60,786 nucleotides of DNA from Candidatus Aminicenantota bacterium (GTDB lineage Bacteria; Acidobacteriota; Aminicenantia; UBA2199): contig JAPKZK010000102.1 in NCBI GenBank assembly GCA_026393835.1, positions 1 through 60,786 of the forward strand. Direction: 5' to 3'. The notes below the pieces were generated by a model that did not search any database, was not told the origin of the DNA, and saw only the letters and a program-made list of their open reading frames with translations. Positions within the stretch are counted from its first letter, which is position 1. Each line of letters begins with the position of its first letter. Positions 36,002 through 45,035 of this stretch are shown here, piece after piece. The position numbers and the translations under genes were made by a program.

Positions 36002-36274
36002 ATGAAGACCTATCATTACATCGTAAAAGGCCGTGTCCAGGGGGTATCCTTCAGGCACTACACCCAGGGGGCGGCCTATCGACTGGGCGTCACTGGGACC
36101 GTTAAAAACCTATACAACGGGGATGTAGAGGTGTACGCCCAGGGAGAACAAGAAGCCATCAAGGAATTTGAGGCTTTTCTCAACAAGGGGCCCGCTGTCG
36201 CAAGGGTCCGGCAGGTGATAAGGGAAGAATTCGAGGACAATCATGAATACCCTGACTTCGAAATCACTTTTTAG
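36002..36274 (+). CDS. acyP: acylphosphatase
   Basis: 90 residues. Hydrolyses acyl phosphates. The catalytic Arg and Asn are in GRVQGVSFRHYTQ and VKNLYNGDVEV. Follows iorB by 23 bp, probably the same transcript. Confidence 0.96.
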   Translation: MKTYHYIVKGRVQGVSFRHYTQGAAYRLGVTGTVKNLYNGDVEVYAQGEQEAIKEFEAFLNKGPAVARVRQVIREEFEDNHEYPDFEITF

Positions 36275-36414
36275 AATTTTTTTATTAAGGCCGAAACCCT
36301 TGCTGATTCAAAGGAAAGGGCTAGTTGGAAAAAAATTTTATTTTTTTTTAGAAAAGGGTGTTGACAGGGTAAAAAAAATATGATATATATAGAACTGTGT
36401 TTAGGGAGCAAAAA
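36275..36414. other. intergenic region with promoter
   Basis: 140 bp between acyP and the FmdB-like gene. AT-rich; holds the promoter at 36361-36389. No other feature seen. Confidence 0.4.
36361..36389 (+). promoter_or_regulatory. sigma-70 promoter of the FmdB-like gene
   Basis: TTGACA (36361-36366), 17-bp spacer, TATATA (36384-36389), about 25 nt before the ATG; GGGAG lies just upstream of the start. Confidence 0.75.
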
Positions 36415-36651
36415 ATGCCTCTTTATGAATATAGATGTAAGAAATGCAAGAAAAATTTTGAGGTACTGCAAAAGATAAATGCTGAGCCGATGACAAATTG
36501 TTTGTATTGTCAAGGCGATGTTGAGAAGTTGGTTTCAAAGTCTTCCTTTCAGTTCAAAGGAAGCGGTTGGTATATGACCGACTATAAGAAGAAGTCGGTA
36601 GATGTAAATACTAGTACAGGTGGTACCCAAAATGCAAGCACTAATAAATAG
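36415..36651 (+). CDS. FmdB-family small zinc ribbon protein
   Basis: 78 residues from ATG 36415 (MPLYEYRCKKC); a longer frame upstream crosses the promoter and is not used. Cysteine pairs CKKC and CLYC form a zinc ribbon, followed by SSFQFKGSGWYMTDYKKK, the typical family end. These are thought to be regulators; the role is not established. Its AT-richer sequence and own promoter and terminator make it a stand-alone gene. Confidence 0.9.
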   Translation: MPLYEYRCKKCKKNFEVLQKINAEPMTNCLYCQGDVEKLVSKSSFQFKGSGWYMTDYKKKSVDVNTSTGGTQNASTNK

Positions 36652-36704
36652 CCTTTCCATCTCTCCCCCCTTAATATAAATACATATCTCCCACCTTCAC
36701 CTTA

Positions 36705-36740
36705 CAGGTCCCCCGCTACATGGGGGACCCCTGCCTTTTT
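36705..36740 (+). terminator. rho-independent terminator after the FmdB-like gene
   Basis: Stem CAGGTCCCCC (36705-36714) pairs with GGGGGACCCCTG (36722-36733) with a two-base bulge and a 7-nt loop, followed by a T run (36736-36740). Confidence 0.75.
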
Positions 36741-36778
36741 ATAGGGTTTTTTAAGTCTTTTTCAATCCCATTTCCGAT

Positions 36779-36807
36779 TTGCCTTCTCTTTTTTTTCCTG
36801 GTATAAT
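36779..36807 (+). promoter_or_regulatory. sigma-70 promoter of the carbamate kinase gene
   Basis: TTGCCT (36779-36784), 17-bp spacer, exact TATAAT (36802-36807). Confidence 0.75.
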
Positions 36808-36844
36808 AGCTCTTTTCACAAACCCAACAAACAGGAGCAGCGAA

Positions 36845-37795
36845 ATGCAAGAAAAAAAAACAGCCGTTATCGCCATTGGAGGCAACTTTCTTTCGGACGG
36901 CAAGAGCACCACCGAAGAACAAATGAATCGCGCTTACAAAGCCGCGGAACTCATCAAAATAATGGTTAACAAGAATTTTAACGTCGTGGTAGTGCACGGC
37001 AACGGCCCCCAGGTGGGCATGACCTACTTAAGACAACTGAGCGGTCAGAAACAAGGCCTCCCGCCCCTGAACCTGGCCCTCTGTAACGCACTGACCCAGG
37101 CCGAAATCGGCACCATGCTGGAACTGGCCATCATTAATACCATCAACCGCGAGCGCCCGGGTTTCGACGTGCTGACCCTGGTAAGCCAGGTAGAAGTCAA
37201 AGCCGACGACCCGGCTTTTAAAAACCCCACCAAACCCATCGGCCCATTTTTAACCCTACAAGAAGCCGAGGAAATGAAAAAACTCTTTCCCCAGTGGACC
37301 ATCATCGAAGATTCCGGCAGGGGGTACCGGCGCGTTGTGCCGTCGCCCACACCCATCAAAGTATTCTCCTCCTCCAGCATCGGCGAGACATTTAAAACCG
37401 CCAATGTCATTATCGCCGGCGGCGGCGGCGGCATCCCCGTGGTCAGGAACCCGGAAGATAACACCTTCGCACTGGTGGACGGCGTCATCGATAAAGACAG
37501 GACCGCCTTTTTAATTGCCGAGGAGATCAAGGCCACCCACTTTCTACTCCTTACCGGTGTGCCCCATGTCTGCATCCATTTCGGCAAACCCGAACAAAAA
37601 CCCCTGTTCGACGTAACCGTCGCAATGGCCAAAAAATACCTGGCCGAAGGCCATTTCCCCCCGGGCTCCATGGGTCCGAAAATCGAATCGTCGATTAAAT
37701 TTGCCGAAACCACCGGCGGGACTGCCATTATAACCGATACCGACAATATCGCCGAAGCCCTGGAAGATAGAGAAGGCACTCGGATTCACCTATAA
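36845..37795 (+). CDS. arcC: carbamate kinase
   Basis: 316 residues from ATG 36845 (MQEKKTAVIAIGGNF); an in-frame ATG at 36779 lies within the promoter and is not used. Makes ATP from carbamoyl phosphate in arginine or purine fermentation, or the reverse. Family landmarks: AIGGNFLSDG, VVVHGNGPQVG, VIAGGGGGIPVV and the C-terminal GSMGPKIESSIKF. No arginine deiminase or ornithine transcarbamylase gene lies beside it. The peptidase gene follows 7 bp later. Confidence 0.96.
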   Translation: MQEKKTAVIAIGGNFLSDGKSTTEEQMNRAYKAAELIKIMVNKNFNVVVVHGNGPQVGMTYLRQLSGQKQGLPPLNLALCNALTQAEIGTMLELAIINTINRERPGFDVLTLVSQVEVKADDPAFKNPTKPIGPFLTLQEAEEMKKLFPQWTIIEDSGRGYRRVVPSPTPIKVFSSSSIGETFKTANVIIAGGGGGIPVVRNPEDNTFALVDGVIDKDRTAFLIAEEIKATHFLLLTGVPHVCIHFGKPEQKPLFDVTVAMAKKYLAEGHFPPGSMGPKIESSIKFAETTGGTAIITDTDNIAEALEDREGTRIHL

Positions 37796-37802
37796 AAAAA
37801 GA

Positions 37803-39677
37803 ATGAAAAAGGAAAATAAAATAGAAATCCCCGATTATTCCCATGAGGACCGCGGCCAGGTCCCGGGGGAATTCAAATGGAAGGTTGAAGATACCTATGC
37901 CAACCTGGAAGAATGGCAAAAGGATAAAGCCCTCCTGTTGAAGATGATCCCCGGCATCAAAAAACGGGCCCGGGGTTGGACCTCTGCGCCGGGAAAAATG
38001 TTTGACCTGCTGGATCACCTGGATCAAATGGATAAGAAAGAAAACAGGTTGTATCTTTATACCAGCCTGCTGGCAGATACGGATATGGGCAATTCCATGT
38101 ACCAGGCCATGAAAGGAAAGATGCAGACCATCGATGTCGAACTCAACAGCATGCTGACCTTTATCGACCCGGACATTCTTAAGCTGGGAAAAGAAAAAAT
38201 CCGGGAATATATCGCTGCCGACCCAAGGTTAAAAGTTTACCAACATAAATTCGATTCCGTGCTGCGCATGGAAAAACACATACTGCCCCATGATAAAGAA
38301 GAGATCGTCGCCCGGACCGGGCTTTTTTCAGGGGCGCCCGGTAAAGCCTCGGGCATGCTCAATAACCTGGATATGCCCTCGCCCGAAGCGACGCTCTCCA
38401 CCGGTGAAAAAATCCGTTTGAATATCGCTTCCTTCAACCGCTTCAGGGGCGTGGAAAACCGCCGGGACCGCCGCCTGGTCATGAGAACCTTCTGGAATAA
38501 CCACGCCAACTTCAAACACACCCACGCCGCTCTCCTGGATGCGGAAATCAAAAAACATTTTTTCCATGCCCGGGTACATCATTATAAAGACTGTCTCCAT
38601 GCCGCCCTTTTCCCCCAAAATATCCACCCGGATGTTTATCATACCCTGGTTCATACCGTAAAAGAAAACCTGGCCCCCTTTCACCGTTATTTAAAACTGA
38701 AGGCCCGGCTATTAAAACTTGAAAGGATAGATTATAACGATATCTATGCTTCCTCGGTCCCGGAAGTGGATAGATTTTATTCCATCCGGGAGGCGCAGGA
38801 CATTACCCTGGAAGCCATGAAACCGCTGGGTAATGAATATATCGCCGTACTAAAAAAAGGATTTGATAATGGCTGGATGGATATTTACCCCAACAAGGGT
38901 AAACGTTCCGGCGCTTATTCCAACGGCAGTTTCTATGACGGCCATCCCTATGTACTGATGAATTTCAACGGCAGCTTCGACCATATATCCACCCTGGCCC
39001 ATGAATTCGGCCATGCACTTCATTCATGGTTTTCAAACCGCGTCCAACCCTTCCCCCTCTCCCAATATCCAATATTCCTGGCCGAGATCGCCAGCACCTT
39101 TAATGAAACCCTGCTGGTTCATCATCTATTAAAAACCGAAACCGATGATTTGTTGAAACTATACATCCTGGACCAATATATTGAAAGTTTCAGGGGAACT
39201 CTTTTCAGGCAGGTGCTGTTCGCGGATTTCGAGTTGGCCCTGCACCGGGCTATCGAGAAAGGTCAAACCCTTACCCCTGGATGGTTGGATAAAAAATACC
39301 TGCGGTTAACCCGGCTGTATTACGGTCACCAGGAGGGGATACTGAAGGTAGATAAATATATTGAAAATGAATGGAGCGCTGTTCCTCATTTTTATTATAA
39401 TTTCTATGTCTATCAATACAGTACCGGGATTATCGCCGCGACGGCGCTGGCCCATATGGTCCTTAACGGCGGGAAAATAGAACAAAACCGCTGCCTGGAT
39501 TTTCTCAAGAGCGGCGGTTCGAAATACCCCCTGGATACCCTGAAAGACGCCGGGGTCGATCTGACTACCCCACAACCTATTGAACTCGCTCTTTCCAGGT
39601 TTAACCAGGTGGTCGAAGAAATGGAATCGATTGCCGGAAGAGTGCAAATGGGGAAAGTAAAGGGCGAAATTAAGTAA
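37803..39677 (+). CDS. pepF: oligoendopeptidase F (M3 family)
   Basis: 624 residues, usual size. Cytoplasmic zinc metallopeptidase that degrades short peptides. Active-site motif HEFGHALHSW (HExxH) with the downstream Glu in FLAEIASTFNETLL; family segments YSNGSFYDGHPYVLMNF and the C-terminal FLKSGGSKYPLDTLKDAGVD are clear. Probably cotranscribed with arcC, ending at the terminator at 39819. Supports a peptide-fermenting lifestyle. Confidence 0.96.
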   Translation: MKKENKIEIPDYSHEDRGQVPGEFKWKVEDTYANLEEWQKDKALLLKMIPGIKKRARGWTSAPGKMFDLLDHLDQMDKKENRLYLYTSLLADTDMGNSMYQAMKGKMQTIDVELNSMLTFIDPDILKLGKEKIREYIAADPRLKVYQHKFDSVLRMEKHILPHDKEEIVARTGLFSGAPGKASGMLNNLDMPSPEATLSTGEKIRLNIASFNRFRGVENRRDRRLVMRTFWNNHANFKHTHAALLDAEIKKHFFHARVHHYKDCLHAALFPQNIHPDVYHTLVHTVKENLAPFHRYLKLKARLLKLERIDYNDIYASSVPEVDRFYSIREAQDITLEAMKPLGNEYIAVLKKGFDNGWMDIYPNKGKRSGAYSNGSFYDGHPYVLMNFNGSFDHISTLAHEFGHALHSWFSNRVQPFPLSQYPIFLAEIASTFNETLLVHHLLKTETDDLLKLYILDQYIESFRGTLFRQVLFADFELALHRAIEKGQTLTPGWLDKKYLRLTRLYYGHQEGILKVDKYIENEWSAVPHFYYNFYVYQYSTGIIAATALAHMVLNGGKIEQNRCLDFLKSGGSKYPLDTLKDAGVDLTTPQPIELALSRFNQVVEEMESIAGRVQMGKVKGEIK

Positions 39678-39818
39678 AGGGCGAAAGTAAAAATAATTTA
39701 AAAGTAAAAAAAGTGAAGCCGGGGGATTGCTTTTGGTTGATTTTTCTGGTATCATTAAATATTAACATATAACTAATATATGTGCTCATATATTTATTAT
39801 TTTATATCTCTCCCCCCA

Positions 39819-39859
39819 GCAGGCCGGGAATGCCCCCCGTTCCCGGCCTGCGTTTTTTT
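39819..39859 (+). terminator. strong rho-independent terminator
   Basis: Perfect 12-bp stem GCAGGCCGGGAA (39819-39830) / TTCCCGGCCTGC (39840-39851), a 9-nt loop and seven T (39853-39859). Ends the arcC-pepF transcript, just before the convergent aminotransferase gene. Confidence 0.92.
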
Positions 39860-39861
39860 AT

Positions 39862-41070
39862 TCACTTTTTCCCCTTTAAATCGATAATCCCCTTCAACGT
39901 ATCCGCCGCATATTTGACATCGCTTCTGTTCAATCCCGGGTATATGGGAAGCGAAATCTCCCTTGAAAACAGATCTTCCGTTACCGGTAACCTTATTTCT
40001 TCTTTAAAAAATGTCTTGAAGAAGCTGTGGAAATGCACCGGGATAAAATGCACCGATGGGCAAATCCCCTTTTTTCTTAATTCAATGATGACCTCATCCC
40101 TGCAGCCTTTCAATTTCGGATTCAACAACACCGGGTACAAATGCCGCGCCGAGTGGTTGTATGCCCTGATGACCGGTGTGGTAATGTCATCCACCCCGGC
40201 CAGGAATTCATCATACCATGCCGCCACGCGGTTTCTCAAACGGTCGATGACGGGAAGCTTTTTGACCTGCACCACCCCCAGCGCCGCCTGGATATCTGTC
40301 AGGTTGGCCTTAAACCCCGGGTAAACGATATCATAAAAAGGCAAACCCGTTTTATACCTTTCAACGGCATCCTTTGAAAGCCCATGCATGGAATACATCC
40401 TTAACTTTTTTTCCCATTCCCGGCAGTCGCTATCCATCACGATCATCCCCCCTTCGCCGGTAGTCATATTTTTATTGGAATAGAAACTGAAACAAACCGG
40501 GTGAGGACTTTTCCCGATCTTTTCGCCCCTATGCACGGCGCCGATGGCATGGGCCGCATCTTCGACGATAAACAGGCCATACCTGCCGGCAATTTCCCGG
40601 ATGGTTCGCATCTCCGCCGGTTGGCCGCCAAAATGAACAGGGAGGATTCCCCTTAAAAAACGTTTTGTTTTTTTCGACTGTAACCCCGCGGCAGTTAATT
40701 CATACTCCTGCCCAATCTTCTCTTCGATTTTCCCCGGATCGATGTTAAAAGTATCCGCTTCGATATCGGCAAAGACCGGCATGGCCCCCCGGTGAATAAT
40801 CGCCAGCGCAGTGGAAGCAAACGTATAAGCCGTGGTCAGCACCTCGTCGCCCTCCCCTACCCCCTGGACCGCCAGGGATATCTCCAACGCCGCGGTACCT
40901 GAAGAGACGGCTACGGCCGTTCCCACTCCCAGGTGTTTTTTCACCAACCTTTCGAATTTCTTTACTTCGGAACCGGTGGTAATCCACTTTCCTTTTAACA
41001 CCTTGACCACTTCACCGATCTCCCGGTCATCGATATAAGGTATCGAATAGGGTATTTTTTGTTTCTTCAT
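39862..41070 (-). CDS. DegT/DnrJ/EryC1/StrS family PLP aminotransferase
   Basis: 402 residues. Family members transaminate keto-sugars on nucleotide carriers for surface glycans or natural products. Evidence: PYIDDREIGEVVKVLKGKWITTGS at the start, AVSSGTAALEISLAV, TTAYTFASTALAII, the substrate helix VEDAAHAIGA, and the Lys that binds PLP in CFSFYSNKNMTTGEGG. No other sugar-nucleotide genes are nearby, so the exact sugar is unknown. Solitary on the minus strand. Confidence 0.95.
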   Translation of the reverse strand: MKKQKIPYSIPYIDDREIGEVVKVLKGKWITTGSEVKKFERLVKKHLGVGTAVAVSSGTAALEISLAVQGVGEGDEVLTTAYTFASTALAIIHRGAMPVFADIEADTFNIDPGKIEEKIGQEYELTAAGLQSKKTKRFLRGILPVHFGGQPAEMRTIREIAGRYGLFIVEDAAHAIGAVHRGEKIGKSPHPVCFSFYSNKNMTTGEGGMIVMDSDCREWEKKLRMYSMHGLSKDAVERYKTGLPFYDIVYPGFKANLTDIQAALGVVQVKKLPVIDRLRNRVAAWYDEFLAGVDDITTPVIRAYNHSARHLYPVLLNPKLKGCRDEVIIELRKKGICPSVHFIPVHFHSFFKTFFKEEIRLPVTEDLFSREISLPIYPGLNRSDVKYAADTLKGIIDLKGKK

Positions 41071-41127
41071 TTATCTACCCCTATTGCCTTCGGCGACCAG
41101 AAACCGTCCATCCGTGATGGTTTCTAG

Positions 41128-41157
41128 AAAAGGTTCCTGGACTTCCAAAAGCTTTTG
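41128..41157. repeat. GGAAGTCCAGGAACC repeat family, copy 2 (inverted, half palindrome)
   Basis: AAAAGGTTCCTGGACTTCC followed by AAAAGCTTTTG is the reverse complement of the unit at 42359. Only one arm of the palindrome is preserved; the other is replaced by sequence with its own pairing (CCATC / GATGG). Intergenic between the aminotransferase and the acyl-CoA dehydrogenase. Confidence 0.7.
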
Positions 41158-41165
41158 TTTACCGA

Positions 41166-42338
41166 TTAAAAATGATACGCCTGGATACCGGTGATATGTT
41201 CACCCATTATAAGAGTGTGAATATCGTGTGTACCTTCGTATGTTTTCACCGACTCAAGATTGCACATATGCCTGATAACCGGGTACTCCAGGGAAATACC
41301 GTTGGCCCCCAATATATCCCGCGCTTCCCGCGCAATATCCAACGCCATGGAAACATTATTCCGCTTTAACATGGAAATATGCACATAAGTCGCCTGGCCT
41401 TTGTCTTTTAACCGTCCGATATGCAGCGCCAACAACTGGGCCTTGGTGATTTCCGTCAACATATTAACCAATTTTTGCTGCACCAGTTGAAACGAAGCAA
41501 TGGGAACATCGAATTGAATCCGCGTCTTCGCATATTCCAGGGCCGTAAGGTAACAATCCATGGCCGCGCCGACGGTCCCCCAACCGATGCCGTAACGGGC
41601 CTGGGTAAGACACTTTAACGGCGCTTTCAATCCCTCGCTCCCCGATTTCGGCAGCCGGAACCCGTCATCCAGTTCGACGTCCTCAAACACCAATTCCGAA
41701 GTAATCGACGCCCGTAAACTGGCTTTATGCTTGATATCCGATGTGGAGAAACCCTTCATCCCCTTTTCCACCAGGAACCCCTGGACCCCGACGTCCGTCC
41801 TGGCCCAGACCACGGCCACATCCGCAATGGAACCGTTGGTAATCCACATTTTGGAACCGTTTAAAATCCAGCGATCATTCTTTTTAACCGCATGGGCGCC
41901 CATATCGCCGGGATTGGAGCCGAAATCGGCTTCCGTTAACCCGAAGCATCCTATTTTTTTACCGGCGATAAGGTCCGGCAGGTATTTTTCTTTTTGTTCT
42001 TTTGAGCCGAAGGAGTAAATCGGGTAAATAACCAGGCCGCTTTGCACTGATGCAAAGCTGCGCAGCCCGCTGTCGCCCCGTTCCAGTTCCTGCATAATCA
42101 GGCCGTAGGCGGCGTTGGAAACCCCGGCGCCGCCGTACTCGGTCAGGGTAGGGCCGAATAGACCCATCCCGGCCATTTCTTTAATGAATTGGTGGGGGAA
42201 TTCCCCTTTTTCATAGTAGTCTGCGATTACGGGTTTTACCCGTTCCATGACGAACTCGTTCACTGTCTGACAGATCATTTTTTCTTCTTCCGTCAACAGT
42301 TGCTCTATATTAACAAAATCAACGAAATGCTTCAACAT
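41166..42338 (-). CDS. acyl-CoA dehydrogenase, glutaryl-CoA dehydrogenase-like
   Basis: 390 residues. FAD enzyme oxidising acyl-CoA to enoyl-CoA. Closest to glutaryl-CoA dehydrogenase: the catalytic Glu lies in KTYEGTHDIHTLIMGEHITGIQAYHF, the GCDH-type C-terminus; SGLRSFASVQSGLV and GCFGLTEADFGSNPG also match that group. It would act in lysine/tryptophan or aromatic degradation via glutaryl-CoA. Gap of 70 bp, containing a palindromic repeat, to the M28 peptidase gene upstream. Confidence 0.93.
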   Translation of the reverse strand: MLKHFVDFVNIEQLLTEEEKMICQTVNEFVMERVKPVIADYYEKGEFPHQFIKEMAGMGLFGPTLTEYGGAGVSNAAYGLIMQELERGDSGLRSFASVQSGLVIYPIYSFGSKEQKEKYLPDLIAGKKIGCFGLTEADFGSNPGDMGAHAVKKNDRWILNGSKMWITNGSIADVAVVWARTDVGVQGFLVEKGMKGFSTSDIKHKASLRASITSELVFEDVELDDGFRLPKSGSEGLKAPLKCLTQARYGIGWGTVGAAMDCYLTALEYAKTRIQFDVPIASFQLVQQKLVNMLTEITKAQLLALHIGRLKDKGQATYVHISMLKRNNVSMALDIAREARDILGANGISLEYPVIRHMCNLESVKTYEGTHDIHTLIMGEHITGIQAYHF

Positions 42339-42358
42339 TATATGGCTCTCCTTCTAAT

Positions 42359-42405
42359 CAAAAGCTTTTGGAAGTCAAGAAACCTTTTCTCGAAAAGGTT
42401 TCTTG
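42359..42405. repeat. GGAAGTCCAGGAACC repeat family, copy 3
   Basis: CAAAAGCTTTTGGAAGTC then a 30-bp palindrome at 42376-42405 (CAAGAAACCTTTTCT and its inverse, with one central mismatch pair). Sits between the M28 peptidase stop and the acyl-CoA dehydrogenase start. Compared with copy 1 the arms have changed in a paired way (CCAGGAACC to CAAGAAACC), indicating that the hairpin is what is conserved. Confidence 0.78.
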
Positions 42406-42408
42406 ATT

Positions 42409-43863
42409 TTAATCCGCCGCCATTCTCATCACCGTATAAGAAATAATCTTAGCGATATCTTCCATAATTTTCGGCGTGATCCAGTAAATAGAATCATCCG
42501 CTTTGTGATAACCCATGTGCTTACTGCCGGCAGAAAAAACGGAAACAGCGGGGATCCTTTTCTCAACAAACGGAGCATGGTCACTGCCGCCCCGCCCTTT
42601 TTCAGTAATCTCATTGCCGGTGATATGACAGTTCAAGTTCAATTTCCGTGGGGTTTCCATGATGATCTTTTCCATTTCCGGGTAATTCTTCAGGCGTAAA
42701 ATAAAGACATCGGGACCTTCGCCTACCATATCCAGGTTGAAAACAAAATTAATCTTTTTTACCTTTTCCGGTAAATGGGAAACAAGATACGTTGAACCCA
42801 ACAATCCCATTTCTTCGCCGCCAAAAAGGGCAAACAAAACGCTTCGTTTAGGTTGATATTTTGATGTACCCAGGGCCCGGGCAATGGTTAAAAGCGCGGC
42901 TGAACCCGAAGCATTGTCGTCCGCGCCCGGGGTTAATTGCGGCCACATGCCGCAGTGGTCCAGGTGGGCTCCCACCACGATAAATTCATTTCTTAACAGC
43001 TCATCCGAACCGGGGATATAGCCCACAACATTGGCGCCGTTCCCCTGGAAATTTTCACTTCTTACCGTTAACTCTGCGGTTTGGTCCGTGGCAAACGAGT
43101 TTCTATGTCTTTGCTTCAAATGTTCCGTCAATGATTTAACATTCTTCCGGTATTTTTCCAGTATCCTGTCCGCCAGTTTCTCTTCGATGGCAAGCATGGG
43201 AAACCCTTCCAGGTAAGCGCCGTTGGGATTGCCCCGGGCGGAATATATATACAATAGGCCCGCTGCGCCGTGTTTTAATGCATTCTTTGTGCGGAAACGG
43301 TGATCGTCATAAGCAGACCAGTCTTCGCCCTCTTTTTCTTTGGGCGCCCCTTTGATAATCATCGCTATTTTTCCTTTTACATCGATGCCTATATAATCAT
43401 CATACTCGAATTCAGGTGCAGTGATGCCAAAACCGGCAAACACGATTTCCCCGGTTATATTACCGCTGCCGCTGAAGTTCATGGGATAATAATCTTTGAA
43501 ATACTGACACTGGAGGACTTCTTCTTTTCCATTTTTGTCTTTCACATGCAGGGTGAGTTTACTTTCGTAGACTTTGGTATAGGAAACGGGAAACAATTGG
43601 GTATAGGTTTCCATCCCGTCGATGGGGCGTATGCCGTATTGCTTAAAATAATCGGCGGCCATTTGAACCGCTTTATCGTAGCCCGCGGTCCCTGTCAGGC
43701 GGCCCTCATATTGTGGCGATGCCAGGGTATTCACAAGGGTAAAAATATCGGTTGCTTTAATAGTCTCGTCCAGGTGAATAATGAATTCCGATTCCCCGGA
43801 TATCCCGGAAATCAACCACAAAAACGAAATCACCAGTACAAAAAATATAATTCGCTTCTTCAT
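42409..43863 (-). CDS. secreted M28 family zinc aminopeptidase with PA-like insert
   Basis: 484 residues. Signal peptide (IIFFVLVISFLWLISG). A PA-type segment (VFAGFGITAPEFEYDDYIGIDVKGKIAM split across ~140-175) precedes the M28 catalytic domain. Zinc ligands: His and Asp in VGAHLDHCGM and GADDNASGSAALL, Glu-Glu in ALFGGEEMGLLGS, Asp in FNLDMVGEG, and His in GGSDHAPFVEK. Exported peptidase feeding peptide catabolism. Its ATG overlaps the stop of the Nudix-ThiE gene by 4 bp. Confidence 0.95.
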   Translation of the reverse strand: MKKRIIFFVLVISFLWLISGISGESEFIIHLDETIKATDIFTLVNTLASPQYEGRLTGTAGYDKAVQMAADYFKQYGIRPIDGMETYTQLFPVSYTKVYESKLTLHVKDKNGKEEVLQCQYFKDYYPMNFSGSGNITGEIVFAGFGITAPEFEYDDYIGIDVKGKIAMIIKGAPKEKEGEDWSAYDDHRFRTKNALKHGAAGLLYIYSARGNPNGAYLEGFPMLAIEEKLADRILEKYRKNVKSLTEHLKQRHRNSFATDQTAELTVRSENFQGNGANVVGYIPGSDELLRNEFIVVGAHLDHCGMWPQLTPGADDNASGSAALLTIARALGTSKYQPKRSVLFALFGGEEMGLLGSTYLVSHLPEKVKKINFVFNLDMVGEGPDVFILRLKNYPEMEKIIMETPRKLNLNCHITGNEITEKGRGGSDHAPFVEKRIPAVSVFSAGSKHMGYHKADDSIYWITPKIMEDIAKIISYTVMRMAAD

Positions 43864-45035
43864 ATTATCTCCTGGTTTATTTTTTCAATAACCGTTTCCG
43901 TATTTTTTTGCAGCGCCCTGACCATGGCGAAATTCCTGGCCCCGACCTTTCGCAGCAGCGGGATATTGTCCAGGTCCAGGCCGCCGATGGTAACCACCGG
44001 GATATGGACGGATTCGATTACTTGTTTCACCGTATCCGGCCCGATGGGTGGATAATTTTCTTTGGTAGGAGTGGCAAACACCGGGCCGCAGCCGATATAA
44101 TCGGCCCCCTGTTTTTCGGCCTCCAGGGCCTGGGTTAGCGAGTGGGTAGAGACGCCGATGATGAAACCCGGGGGAGTGATTTTCCGGGCTTCGGCGATGG
44201 GAATATCGTCCTGCCCCAGGTGAACGCCGTCGGCCCCGGCCAGCAGCGCAATATCGATAAAATCATTGACGATAAACAGGGTATTGGAGGCGGCGGTGAT
44301 TTTTCGGATTTCACAGGCAATTTTTAACATCTCGCCCCGGTTGGCCCTTTTTTCCCGATATTGCAGGACCCTGGCGCCGGCCCCGCATGCTTTCTTCGCC
44401 AGTTCCGTGTGAAGGCCGGAAGTAATCACATAGGCGCCGAAACAACCGGGATCGCTTAAATCCAGGGATAAGGTCCCTGCCCGGGCGTTTTTGCGCATCG
44501 TTTCCCCGGCCAGGGCATTTTCCAGTATTTTGAGGTGGCTTCGAAAGGCGATGGGGGGCATGTCGGCCCCGGGTTTAAAAAACACGGCGTTATCGCAGTC
44601 GTCGCCGGCTTTCAATTGACCGCGGACATTTTTGACGCCGTAGCCCATCACGATAACCGATTTATAGACCGGGCTGTCGCTTAAGGCGTTTCCGGCCCAG
44701 TAGTCGATTTCGCCTTCCAGCCCGGTTTCCTCAGTCAGTTCTCTCAGGCATGCCTTTTCCGGTTCTTCGAATAGTTCCACGAACCCACCCGGCAGACACC
44801 ACTGGCCTATTTTAGGTTCCACGTTCCGCTGCACCAAAAGGATTTCGCGGTTTTCATTGAAAACCACGGCGGCGGTGGCAGGGAGGGGATTTTCATAGAT
44901 GGGACGATTGCAGCGGCTGCAGAACAACCGGCGTCGACCCTCGATTTGCTTTTCCGTCAACCGGCTGCCGCAAAAGTAACAAAAAAGTTTTTCCTGCGTC
45001 TTTTTCCTTAAACCATTATGGTTATCGGGTGTCAT
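43860..45035 (-). CDS. Nudix hydrolase - thiamine phosphate synthase (ThiE) fusion
   Basis: 391 residues. N-terminus: a two-knuckle zinc ribbon (CYFCGSRLTEKQ, CSRCNRPIYENP) then a Nudix fold with the full box GGFVELFEEPEKACLRE-LTEETGL (about residues 78-100), like NADH-pyrophosphatase-related Nudix enzymes. From ~200 on it is ThiE/TenI-like: VLQYREK, FIVNDFIDIALLAGADGVHLGQDD, GVSTHSLTQA, YIGCGPVFATPTK, VVTIGGLD. ThiE joins the thiazole and pyrimidine halves of thiamine; the Nudix part may clean damaged or excess pyrophosphates of the pathway. Operon position: 4-bp overlaps with both the NtrC-type regulator upstream and the M28 peptidase downstream. Confidence 0.93.
   Translation of the reverse strand: MTPDNHNGLRKKTQEKLFCYFCGSRLTEKQIEGRRRLFCSRCNRPIYENPLPATAAVVFNENREILLVQRNVEPKIGQWCLPGGFVELFEEPEKACLRELTEETGLEGEIDYWAGNALSDSPVYKSVIVMGYGVKNVRGQLKAGDDCDNAVFFKPGADMPPIAFRSHLKILENALAGETMRKNARAGTLSLDLSDPGCFGAYVITSGLHTELAKKACGAGARVLQYREKRANRGEMLKIACEIRKITAASNTLFIVNDFIDIALLAGADGVHLGQDDIPIAEARKITPPGFIIGVSTHSLTQALEAEKQGADYIGCGPVFATPTKENYPPIGPDTVKQVIESVHIPVVTIGGLDLDNIPLLRKVGARNFAMVRALQKNTETVIEKINQEII

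Noticed and set aside
37045..37779. Long minus-strand ORF opposite carbamate kinase
   Set aside because: Shadow of a strongly conserved plus-strand gene; no similarity recognised.
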